A stretch of 64,000 bases of DNA from Lacrimispora amygdalina (GTDB lineage Bacteria > Bacillota > Clostridia > Lachnospirales > Lachnospiraceae). Where the stretch lies: positions 62,001 to 126,000 of the forward strand of contig NZ_OAOF01000002.1 in the NCBI RefSeq assembly GCF_900205965.1. Reading direction: 5' to 3'. The notes below the pieces were generated by a model. It saw only the letters and a list, made by a program, of their open reading frames with translations, was not told where the DNA came from and did not search any database. Shown one piece after another: positions 56,637 to 64,000 of the stretch. A program made the translations under genes and the position numbers. Numbering within the stretch: position 1 is the first letter of the stretch; each line of letters starts with the position of its first letter.

Positions 56637-57267
56637 CGCTGTCTTCTCCTTCCTCAAATGATTCCAGCAGGGCTCTCACATCATCGCCGAATAAAATCAC
56701 ATTGATACTGGGATAGATGATCATGCGGTTGTCCCCGTCTAAGTCTTCTAAAACATCAAGAGGCTCCAGAATCTGGTACTTTTTCAGCAGGGCGATGGCA
56801 CGGCGGATCTCCGTAACAGACGGCTGCTTTTTAAACAGACGGTAATTGCCCAGCTTGTCATGAATCTCGCTGATGGTTGTATAGACGTTAACACTGGTGG
56901 AAACTGCCGCCATCTGTTCATCGTAAATCAGCTTCAGCACCAGTAAGTAAAGGGTTGCAAGCTTAGGCAGCTTTTCTCCCATGGTATCCTCTCCCTGTAT
57001 GTAGATCAGACCCAGCTGGCTGTTCTCCATCACATTTACACCGCTGACAGCAAGATACGCCCGGATAAATTCCAGATGCCTGTTGCAGATTTTAAATTCC
57101 TGGTTATAGAGAAAACGGTTGGACCGTTTGTCGTATTTGTGTTCCAGAATAAAGGTCTGTTTTAGCAAAAGCCGGATTGCATCTTTTAACTCCGCCTTTT
57201 CCCCCTGCAAAAGACCGTCATAATATGGGATCTGGCTGATAACGCCAGGATATTCTTCATTTGTCAT
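56617..57267 (-). CDS. jetB: Wadjet/condensin-like subunit JetB (DUF4194)
   Basis: The 216-residue protein matches the DUF4194 family (KleA/MukE-like winged helix): AIRLLLKQTFILEHKYDKRS near 27, LPKLATLYLLVLKLIYDEQM near 104, and an acidic C-terminal tail (EEGEDSDDESEF). It would bridge the kleisin JetA and ATPase JetC. Its start overlaps the jetA stop by 4 bases (ATGA). Confidence 0.87.
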   Translation of the reverse strand: MTNEEYPGVISQIPYYDGLLQGEKAELKDAIRLLLKQTFILEHKYDKRSNRFLYNQEFKICNRHLEFIRAYLAVSGVNVMENSQLGLIYIQGEDTMGEKLPKLATLYLLVLKLIYDEQMAAVSTSVNVYTTISEIHDKLGNYRLFKKQPSVTEIRRAIALLKKYQILEPLDVLEDLDGDNRMIIYPSINVILFGDDVRALLESFEEGEDSDDESEF

Positions 57268-58625
57268 ACATCATTCCTCCTTACAAATACCAGCCTGGGA
57301 TAGCGGTACCTTCCGTTATCAATCAGCTCCGGTTCCATGTCCTCCACCTGATAAAGGCTTTTTCTCCTTATAGAATAGTCATACGCCAGAATCAGTTTTT
57401 CAAATTCCTCAGCTGTACGGACTGTGTCTTCCCTGACCTCCATACGCCCCTGTACCATGCGGGATTCGATATAGCTTTCGATTTCCTTCCGGCTGTAACG
57501 GTTCTTTACCCTGTTCAGATTCAAAATCTCTTCTGCCGTCAGCTGGACCGGTTCTTCATCCGGTACCAGAGTCTCTTTAAACTCAGTCCGGCTCTTTCTC
57601 TTTTTGTAAATGGATTTCTCAGAAAGAATTGCAAGCTGGGATAAATTCATGCAGTTTCCAGCTTTTTCAATTGCCTCCTCCTGATCCTTTGCAAGAGAAA
57701 GATGGTTTAATAAACGGATTACCAGGCCCTTCATATTATCCTCCTGATTCAGAAGATAGTTAAGCCTTGTAACTGTGGCGCGGATATAGCGGGAATGTTC
57801 CTTGTCCATATTGGAAATCCGGTGTTCGATATCATCAAAGCCCCGTTCAATCTGATCCAGCTTTTCCGCCACATCAGCCGCAGTCACCTTGTTTGCACTT
57901 CGCCGGCCCATCTCCTCCATCCATGCCAAATCCTCACGCAGATCTCCGATCCACCGTTTTATGTCATTTTTATAGAGATAAAAGTTATCCGATGTCTTTA
58001 AAATGTGATATTTCTTTTTTACAATCTCCTCCACATATCCTTCCAGATGATCCTTTAACAGTTCTCCATAAGCTTTCTGCTCCAGGAGATTTGCAAAGAA
58101 CTTATCCATGTTGTGAAGCATGTCCTGCAATGATTTGTTAAGACGTTTCGTATTGATATAAGCGGTATTTAAAAGGCTGATCCCCGCCCTGGGATCATTC
58201 TTTAAAGAAAAGAGAATGGCGTAAATATTCTGAACATAAATCTGGGTTTCATCCTCTTCATCACTTGACAGCTTAAAAAATGCATCAATCATAACAGCAG
58301 CATAATCCGGAATTACGATATTCACCGTCATGGAGGCATAGTCATCCACCTTGCGAAGCCAGCCTGCCCTCAAAAGCCAGTTTAATACTCTGGAAGCAGG
58401 CGGCAGCAGTTCATCCGCCTCATCTTCCAGTTCGTCCTGCCAGATCACCAGCCGTTTCTGTATAAAATACTCCTCTAAAACCTGAAGGCACACCTCCCGG
58501 CTTAAAAAATAGTTGCTGTATTCATATTCTTCGTTAATTCTTAAAAGCGCTTCTATGTAGGTAGACCGGTTTATGGAACGGAATAGTCCCCAGAACCGGT
58601 CCGGTATCTCATTCATCAGTATCAT
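57264..58625 (-). CDS. jetA: Wadjet/condensin-like kleisin JetA (DUF5716)
   Basis: The 453-residue protein matches DUF5716, the JetA/MukF-like kleisin of clostridial Wadjet-type systems. It begins EIPDRFWGLFRSINRSTYIE, has a helical dimerisation region (about 150-300) and ends with a winged-helix-like segment (SLYQVEDMEPELIDNGRYRY). It would link the JetC heads. It is first in jetABC, about 160 bases after ftsH on the same strand, with ftsH's terminator between. An ATG three codons later is an alternative start. Confidence 0.86.
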   Translation of the reverse strand: MILMNEIPDRFWGLFRSINRSTYIEALLRINEEYEYSNYFLSREVCLQVLEEYFIQKRLVIWQDELEDEADELLPPASRVLNWLLRAGWLRKVDDYASMTVNIVIPDYAAVMIDAFFKLSSDEEDETQIYVQNIYAILFSLKNDPRAGISLLNTAYINTKRLNKSLQDMLHNMDKFFANLLEQKAYGELLKDHLEGYVEEIVKKKYHILKTSDNFYLYKNDIKRWIGDLREDLAWMEEMGRRSANKVTAADVAEKLDQIERGFDDIEHRISNMDKEHSRYIRATVTRLNYLLNQEDNMKGLVIRLLNHLSLAKDQEEAIEKAGNCMNLSQLAILSEKSIYKKRKSRTEFKETLVPDEEPVQLTAEEILNLNRVKNRYSRKEIESYIESRMVQGRMEVREDTVRTAEEFEKLILAYDYSIRRKSLYQVEDMEPELIDNGRYRYPRLVFVRRNDV

Positions 58626-58681
58626 GGTTGTTTTGATTCCTCTCCCATCGCTTCGTTATTCCTATAAAAACAGACAGAAAG

Positions 58682-58710
58682 AAACGGCTATCATCACATG
58701 ACAGCCGTTT
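58682..58710 (-). terminator. Terminator of ftsH
   Basis: AAACGGCT (58682-58689) pairs with AGCCGTTT (58703-58710), with inner TCAT/ATGA; TTTCTTTCTG follows on the minus strand. It separates ftsH from jetABC. Confidence 0.65.
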
Positions 58711-58783
58711 GATTCTTCGCCATTATTTATATTATACCAAAAATATCCATGGGTTACAATCAGTTTGTAAAGCATTTCGACGA

Positions 58784-60748
58784 TTATAAGTCCGTTCCAT
58801 CCTCTGTTTCTGAACGGATTTCTTCCTTCACCCAGTCGCTCAGTCCGTCTTTTGGCTCCTCTGATGAATCATCATTATCGGATTCTTCGTCTGATTTAAC
58901 CGGTTCCGGAATTCCCTTTGCTTCCCGGAAGATCTTCATGAATTCCTTACCGGTAATGGTCTCTCTCTCAATTAAGAATTCCGCAATCTTATCCATAATA
59001 TCACGGTTTTCCATCAGAAGACTCTTTGCCTCTTCATAAGCTTCTTTTAACATCTTCATGACTTCTTCATCGATCTGGGAGGATGTTGCTTCTGCACAGT
59101 TCATTACCATTCTTCCGCTTAAATACTGATCCTCTTTGTTGGAAAGACCAATTAGTCCAAACTTCTCCGACATTCCGTACTGGGTGATCATGGCACGGGC
59201 AACCTTGGTGGCCTGCTCAATATCATTGGCTGCACCTGTAGTAATGGAATCGAAAACGATCTCTTCCGCAGCCCGGCCGGCTAAATAGCCTACCAGCATG
59301 GCGTGGAGCTCTTTCTTGGAGTTTAAGAACTTTTCTTCCTCCGGTACATGCATGACGTATCCCAGTGCTCCCATGGTTCTCGGAACTATGGTGATCTTCT
59401 GTACCGGCTCTGCATCCTTTTGAAGTGCGCTTACCAGTGCATGCCCCACTTCATGATAGGAAACGATTCTTCTCTCTTCCTTATTAAGAACTCTGTCTTT
59501 CTTCTCTTTACCAACCAGGACAACTTCAACAGCCTCAAACAAATCCTTCTGGGATACCGCATGGCGTCCGTTCTTTACTGCCAGAATGGCTCCTTCATTA
59601 ATCATGTTGGCAAGATCGGAGCCAACAGCCCCGGAAGTTGCAAGAGCAATTGCATCCAAGTCTACCGTATCATCTAAAAGCACATCTTTTGCATGAACCT
59701 TCAGGATGTCCACACGGCCCTTTAAGTCCGGCTTATCCACGATAATCCGGCGGTCAAAACGGCCGGGACGAAGCAGAGCCGGATCCAGGATCTCAGGCCG
59801 GTTAGTCGCTGCCAGAACCAGAAGACCCTTGGAAGAATCAAAACCGTCCATCTCAGAAAGCAGCTGGTTTAATGTCTGCTCTCTCTCATCGTTGCCGCCG
59901 CCGAATCTGGAATCACGGCTTTTACCGATGGCATCCACCTCATCGATAAATATGATACAGGGTGCAGATTCCTGTGCCTGCTTAAAAAGATCACGGACAC
60001 GGGATGCGCCCACACCTACAAACATCTCAACGAAATCAGAACCGGAAAGAGAATAAAAGGGAACATGAGCCTCACCGGCAACTGCTTTGGCAAGTAATGT
60101 CTTTCCTGTTCCTGGAGGTCCTACTAAAAGGGCTCCTTTTGGAAGCTTGGCACCAATCTTTGTATATTTTCCAGGGTTATGAAGGAAATCCACGATCTCT
60201 GTTAGAGATTCTTTGGCTTCATCTTCACCCGCCACATCTTTAAATGTAATTCCTGTCTCTTTCTGAACGTATACCTTGGCATTGCTCTTTCCAACGCCCA
60301 TCAGTCCGCCGCCGCCCACACGGCGCATCATAAAGTTCAATAAGAAGCCCATTGCTGCGAATAAAAGAAGATAGCTGACAATGGTCTGGATGAAAAAGTT
60401 TCCATCCCGGCGTGTCCTTACGGTCTCTACACCAGCATCACGAAGACGCTCAGCAAGGTTTAAGTCGTTGTCCATTCTTACCGTATAATAGCTGACACCT
60501 GGTTTATATTCCTCCCAGGTCTTCTTAGGAGTAATACTGATTCTGCTGTCCTCTACAATAACCGACTCCACCTGCTTGTCATCTACCATATTCATAAAGG
60601 TATCATAGCTTAATTCTTTATTCGTCCTCGTCGTTATGGCATTATGCAGATATGAGATTCCTGCTACCGCAATCAGAAACGCTGTTACCCAGATAACGAT
60701 GACCTGGGCATTCTTAGGCATTTTGTTATTCTGATTCTTGTTATCCAT
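58784..60748 (-). CDS. ftsH: ATP-dependent zinc metalloprotease FtsH
   Basis: The 654-residue membrane protease has TM1 at about 13-32, an external domain, TM2 at about 125-145, the AAA module with Walker A GPPGTGKT near 208 and Walker [13 protein letters not shown], the SRH arginine region RPGRFDRR, and the zinc motif [12 protein letters not shown] near 425. It degrades unassembled membrane proteins and short-lived regulators. The C-terminal 35 residues are acidic ([16 protein letters not shown]). Length is normal. It has its own promoter. Confidence 0.97.
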   Translation of the reverse strand: MDNKNQNNKMPKNAQVIVIWVTAFLIAVAGISYLHNAITTRTNKELSYDTFMNMVDDKQVESVIVEDSRISITPKKTWEEYKPGVSYYTVRMDNDLNLAERLRDAGVETVRTRRDGNFFIQTIVSYLLLFAAMGFLLNFMMRRVGGGGLMGVGKSNAKVYVQKETGITFKDVAGEDEAKESLTEIVDFLHNPGKYTKIGAKLPKGALLVGPPGTGKTLLAKAVAGEAHVPFYSLSGSDFVEMFVGVGASRVRDLFKQAQESAPCIIFIDEVDAIGKSRDSRFGGGNDEREQTLNQLLSEMDGFDSSKGLLVLAATNRPEILDPALLRPGRFDRRIIVDKPDLKGRVDILKVHAKDVLLDDTVDLDAIALATSGAVGSDLANMINEGAILAVKNGRHAVSQKDLFEAVEVVLVGKEKKDRVLNKEERRIVSYHEVGHALVSALQKDAEPVQKITIVPRTMGALGYVMHVPEEEKFLNSKKELHAMLVGYLAGRAAEEIVFDSITTGAANDIEQATKVARAMITQYGMSEKFGLIGLSNKEDQYLSGRMVMNCAEATSSQIDEEVMKMLKEAYEEAKSLLMENRDIMDKIAEFLIERETITGKEFMKIFREAKGIPEPVKSDEESDNDDSSEEPKDGLSDWVKEEIRSETEDGTDL

Positions 60749-60799
60749 CTGTGTAAATTCTCCAATCCGAATAGTTTCTACCCATTCTATACCTCTATC

Positions 60800-60828
60800 A
60801 TTATAGTGTCAGTCTCCCCATAAATCAA
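60800..60828 (-). promoter_or_regulatory. ftsH promoter
   Basis: TTGATT (60823-60828), 17 bases, TATAAT (60800-60805) on the minus strand, about 52 bases before the ATG. Confidence 0.75.
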
Positions 60829-60891
60829 GAAAAGAATTATAAAATACTTATAAACACAGGGACTGGATGCAATTAACACTTTTTATTTTTT

Positions 60892-61872
60892 TTAACGTTC
60901 TTCCCTGAAATAAGCACGACCCAGACTTGCCGGCGGCTGGTGCTCTCTTTCTTTTCTTAAGCTGGTTATAATTAACACCACAATCGTCACTACATAAGGC
61001 AGTGCCTTGAAAATCTCCTGAGTACTCCGGCTGAGTCCCGGAATGTATAAATAAAGAATATAAAGTCCACCAAAAAGCAAGGAACCCCAGATTGCATTAA
61101 CCGGTTTCCAGAGAGCAAAAATAACCAGGGCGATGGCAAGCCAGCCTCTGTCTCCGAAACCGTTGTTGGTCCAGGTTCCGCCGGAATACTCCATGACAAA
61201 ATAAAGTCCGCCCAGTCCGCTTAAACCGCCTCCGATACAGGAAGCCAGATACCGGTAAGCAGTCACATGGATACCGGCAGCATCTGCAGTAGAAGGGCTT
61301 TCACCAACAGCTCTCAGATTCAGCCCTTTTCTCGTACGATTTAAGAAAAAAGAGAGTAAAACTGCTAAAATAATGGCAAGATAGGTTAAAAAGCCATAAG
61401 AGAAAAAGGCCTGCCCGATCACACCCAGCTTTGATAATCCTGGTATTGGGGTCTTAAAAGCTGCTCCTGTGGCTGCAACGGAAATCTGACCTACGCCGCC
61501 TGCAAGCTTTGATAAAGAACCACCGAAAAAATTACCGAAGCCCACGCCGAACGTGGTCAGTGCAAGACCGGTCACGTTCTGGTTAGCGCGAAGGGTTATG
61601 GTTAAAATACTGTAAATCAGACCACCCAGTGCCGCACATAAAAACGCACACAAAAATGAAATAATTACCCCAACCAGACCGTTAGGTTCTGCAGCGGAAT
61701 TTTCATAAAGGAAAGCGCCGATCAGTCCGGCGATTCCTCCCATATACATCATTCCCGGAATTCCGAGATTTAAATTGCCCGATTTTTCTGTCAGTATTTC
61801 ACCCAGGGCTCCATAAAGGATTCCGATTCCCTGACCAATGACTTTTTGAATGAAAATTACCAAAAATCCCAT
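60892..61872 (-). CDS. Nucleoside ABC transporter permease (NupQ/YufQ type)
   Basis: The 326-residue BPD_transp_2 permease has eight to ten hydrophobic segments and the family motifs GILYGALGEILTEKSGNLNL and GIPGMMYMGG, and RAVGESPSTADAAGI facing the ATPase. It forms the second permease of a nucleoside importer with the preceding gene. It starts 14 bases after the YufP-type gene. Confidence 0.92.
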   Translation of the reverse strand: MGFLVIFIQKVIGQGIGILYGALGEILTEKSGNLNLGIPGMMYMGGIAGLIGAFLYENSAAEPNGLVGVIISFLCAFLCAALGGLIYSILTITLRANQNVTGLALTTFGVGFGNFFGGSLSKLAGGVGQISVAATGAAFKTPIPGLSKLGVIGQAFFSYGFLTYLAIILAVLLSFFLNRTRKGLNLRAVGESPSTADAAGIHVTAYRYLASCIGGGLSGLGGLYFVMEYSGGTWTNNGFGDRGWLAIALVIFALWKPVNAIWGSLLFGGLYILYLYIPGLSRSTQEIFKALPYVVTIVVLIITSLRKEREHQPPASLGRAYFREER

Positions 61873-61886
61873 GACCGTTCTCCTTC

Positions 61887-62990
61887 CTATTCTTTTGCTG
61901 ATGCCTGTTTCGTCCCACGTATTCTGATCTTATAATCAATAAAAAATTCACAGCCCAGGATAAAGAACAGGATAATTCCGGTGATGACGTCTGCGGCATT
62001 CTCATTTAAATTGAACTGGGAAGCAATCTGTCCTGCACCTTTTTGCATGAATACAAGGAAAAACGATACTAAAATCATGGCGAAGGTATTAAACTTACTC
62101 ATCCATGATACGATAATCGCCGTAAATCCTCTTCCTCCTGCAGTACTGGTGGAAATCGTATGACTGGCCCCGCTTACAATGATAAATCCTGCAATTCCGC
62201 ATACCGCTCCGGAAATCGCCATGGTTCTTAAAATTACTTTTTTCACATTAATTCCTGCATACCTGGCCGTGTTGCCGCTTTCACCCACAACCGAAATTTC
62301 ATATCCATGCTTGCTGTATCTTAAATAAATGAACATGGCTGCAGTCAGAGCCAGTACAATCACCAGATTCCAGCCGTACTCCAGACCAAACAGCTTGGGA
62401 AGCCAGCCTCCCTTTGTTGCAGAATTGATGGTGCCCACGGAATTGGAGCCTTTTGGATTTTCCCAGAAAATGATTCCAAAGGTAACCACCTGCATGGCAA
62501 CGTAATTCATCATCAGCGTGAACAGCGTCTCGTTAGTATTCCAGTAAGCCTTAAAAAATGCCGGAATCACAGCCCATAACATCGCTGCCAGAGCACTTCC
62601 TGCAAACATTAAGGGAAATAAGATCAAAGGAGGAAGGGTATTGCCCAGATAAATCATCATGGCTGCAGAGGTGACGCCTCCGATGAGCACCTGTCCTTCT
62701 GCTCCAATATTCCAGAACCTCATCTTAAATGCAGGTGTGATGCCAACTGCAATGCAAAGCAGTACCAGAGTATCCCGGATGGTCATCCAGGTACGGCGCT
62801 TCGTTCCAACTGCACCTGCAAAAATCCCTTTATAAACCTCTACAGGATTCAGTCCCGTCAGAGCGATAATTACAACTGCGCAGACAGCCAGAGCCAGCGC
62901 CACAGCAACCAGCCGGATCAGCCACGCCTTCCAGGGCTCTATGGCATCCCGCTTTGTCATCTGAAAAACCGGTTCCTTTCCCTTACTCAT
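61887..62990 (-). CDS. Nucleoside ABC transporter permease (NupP/YufP type)
   Basis: A protein of about 367 residues with roughly ten hydrophobic segments. Family motifs are MRFWNIGAEGQVLIGGVTSA, LMMNYVAM and VVGESGNTARYAGINVKKVI. The start at 62990 is preferred: AGGAGG lies 9 bases upstream and the ATG overlaps the ATPase stop by 4 bases. The frame extends 31 codons into the ATPase gene without a better start. Confidence 0.92.
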   Translation of the reverse strand: MSKGKEPVFQMTKRDAIEPWKAWLIRLVAVALALAVCAVVIIALTGLNPVEVYKGIFAGAVGTKRRTWMTIRDTLVLLCIAVGITPAFKMRFWNIGAEGQVLIGGVTSAAMMIYLGNTLPPLILFPLMFAGSALAAMLWAVIPAFFKAYWNTNETLFTLMMNYVAMQVVTFGIIFWENPKGSNSVGTINSATKGGWLPKLFGLEYGWNLVIVLALTAAMFIYLRYSKHGYEISVVGESGNTARYAGINVKKVILRTMAISGAVCGIAGFIIVSGASHTISTSTAGGRGFTAIIVSWMSKFNTFAMILVSFFLVFMQKGAGQIASQFNLNENAADVITGIILFFILGCEFFIDYKIRIRGTKQASAKE

Positions 62991-64000
62991 CCTTGTGTTC
63001 CTCCTGTCTTCATCATCAGTTTTCCGATTTCTTCTTTCGTAGCAGTCCTTCCGTCTACAATGCCGCTGATCTCTCCGCCGCACATAACTAAAATCCTGTC
63101 ACAAAGCTCCATCAATACATCAAGGTCCTCTCCCACACAGACAACAGCCGTTCCCTGCTTCTTCTGCTCATTGAGAAGATGGTAGATGGTATAGGAAGAG
63201 TGAATATCCAGTCCACGCACCGGATAAGCCACCAGCATAACTGCCGGAGCCAGGGAAATCTCTCGTCCGACCAGAACCTTCTGAACGTTGCCTCCGGAAA
63301 GCTTCCGTACCGGAACAGCCGTTCCCGGTGTGGCGATCTCAAGCTCTTCAATGAGACGCCGGGCAAGGTCCTTTGGCTCTCTCCTGTCTGCAAAAAAGGA
63401 TTTTCCTTTCCGGTAACTTCGAAGCATCATGTTATCTGTCATATCCATGGCACCCACAAGTCCCATACCAAGACGGTCCTCAGGAACAAAGGATAAGCAG
63501 ACTCCGATTTTTGCAATCTCAGCAGCTGTCATGGAAGTCAGTTCCTTTTCGCCCCCTTCCGGCGGATAATAGGATATAGAACCTTGTGCAGAAGGAATGA
63601 GGCCTGCAATGGCTTCTAAAAGCTCTCTCTGACCGCTTCCTGCCACTCCTGCGATTCCAAGAATCTCACCGCTGTTGGCTGTAAAGGAGGCATTGTTTAA
63701 GGTCTTTACCCCTTCCCGGTTAATACAGGTCAGTCCCTTCACATGGAGACGTTCCTTCGGTGATACAGGGTCCGGACGCTCGATGTTTAAGCTTACTTTT
63801 TTACCAACCATCATCTCCGTTAAGGACTCTTCCGTAGCGTCAGGGGTATGGATGGTGCCGATATACTGCCCCTTTCTTAAAACAGAGACCCTGTCAGAAA
63901 GGGACAGAACCTCATGGAGCTTATGGGTAATAATAATAATGGAGTGACCGGCTTTTCTCATATTACGTAAAACAGCAAAGAGGCGGTCAGCTTCCTGAGG
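62987..64000 (-). CDS. Nucleoside ABC transporter ATP-binding protein (NupO/YufO type), 5' end beyond window
   Basis: The visible 338 codons run open to the right edge (PQEADRLFAVLRN before the ATG at 63961), so the first ATPase unit is cut off. Visible parts are the first unit's H loop (IIIITHKLHEVLSLSDR) and the complete second unit (Walker-A-like GVAGSGQRELLEAIAGL, signature LSGGNVQKVLVGREIS, VRGLDI in place of Walker B). Fused two-unit ATPases of this type power purine nucleoside importers with BmpA-type lipoproteins; such a gene probably lies just outside the window. Confidence 0.92.
   Translation of the reverse strand, partial: PQEADRLFAVLRNMRKAGHSIIIITHKLHEVLSLSDRVSVLRKGQYIGTIHTPDATEESLTEMMVGKKVSLNIERPDPVSPKERLHVKGLTCINREGVKTLNNASFTANSGEILGIAGVAGSGQRELLEAIAGLIPSAQGSISYYPPEGGEKELTSMTAAEIAKIGVCLSFVPEDRLGMGLVGAMDMTDNMMLRSYRKGKSFFADRREPKDLARRLIEELEIATPGTAVPVRKLSGGNVQKVLVGREISLAPAVMLVAYPVRGLDIHSSYTIYHLLNEQKKQGTAVVCVGEDLDVLMELCDRILVMCGGEISGIVDGRTATKEEIGKLMMKTGGTQG

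Overview
The window looks like a chromosomal segment of a low-to-moderate GC, cellulolytic, anaerobic Firmicute of the Lachnospiraceae (Lacrimispora/Lachnoclostridium-like). Supporting signs are the free GH48 and GH9 cellulases with X2 and CBM3 modules, the vanG-type cluster, the DUF5716-type Wadjet/condensin operon, AGGAGG-type ribosome binding sites and clostridial sigma-A promoters. The species is inferred from gene content only.

Layout. 1-4.0 kb: an endonuclease Q-like PHP protein running off the left edge, yjdF with a probable yjdF riboswitch, a hypothetical gene and a secreted protein. 4.06-9.4 kb: a deletion scar that removed the 5' halves of a divergent MocR/GNAT pair, an MFS transporter divergent from an AraC regulator, and a GntR-ABC operon with a clear palindromic operator. 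9.5-14.3 kb: two chemoreceptors, a tocopherol-cyclase-like protein and an L-lactate dehydrogenase. 14.4-20.7 kb: a vanG-type cluster (vanR, vanS, decayed vanY, vanG, vanXY, vanT). 20.7-22.8 kb: an XRE regulator with peptide deformylase, then a PocR-MCP fusion. 22.8-29.7 kb: an arabinan-use operon (two GH43 enzymes, an ABC importer and an ArsR-type regulator). 29.8-34.9 kb: a two-component system with an FtsX-type ABC exporter. 35.2-41.8 kb: a GH10 xylanase converging on a GH48-GH9 cellulase pair. 42.5-46.2 kb: a decayed accessory islet with frameshifted genes, integrase remains and three copies of a holin-like type I toxin-antitoxin locus, ending at the 3' end of guaA. 46.3-64 kb: mostly conserved genes (guaA, uvrA, a YARHG lipoprotein, jetABC without jetD, ftsH, and a nucleoside ABC transporter cut by the right edge).

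The genes form several functional units. Plant polysaccharide use is covered by the xylanase, two cellulases and the arabinan operon. Envelope defence is covered by the van cluster and the ABC/two-component unit. Genome defence or maintenance is covered by the SMC-like JetABC complex, SOS-controlled uvrA and the type I toxins.

The observations most worth checking are: (a) both cellulases lack an export signal while the adjacent xylanase has one; (b) the three-copy toxin-antitoxin cluster, with readable promoters, 3'-overlapping antisense RNAs and Shine-Dalgarno-sequestering leaders; (c) jetABC without jetD; (d) the internal deletion in vanY within an otherwise intact vanG cluster; and (e) the single-deletion scar between mocR and a GNAT gene.
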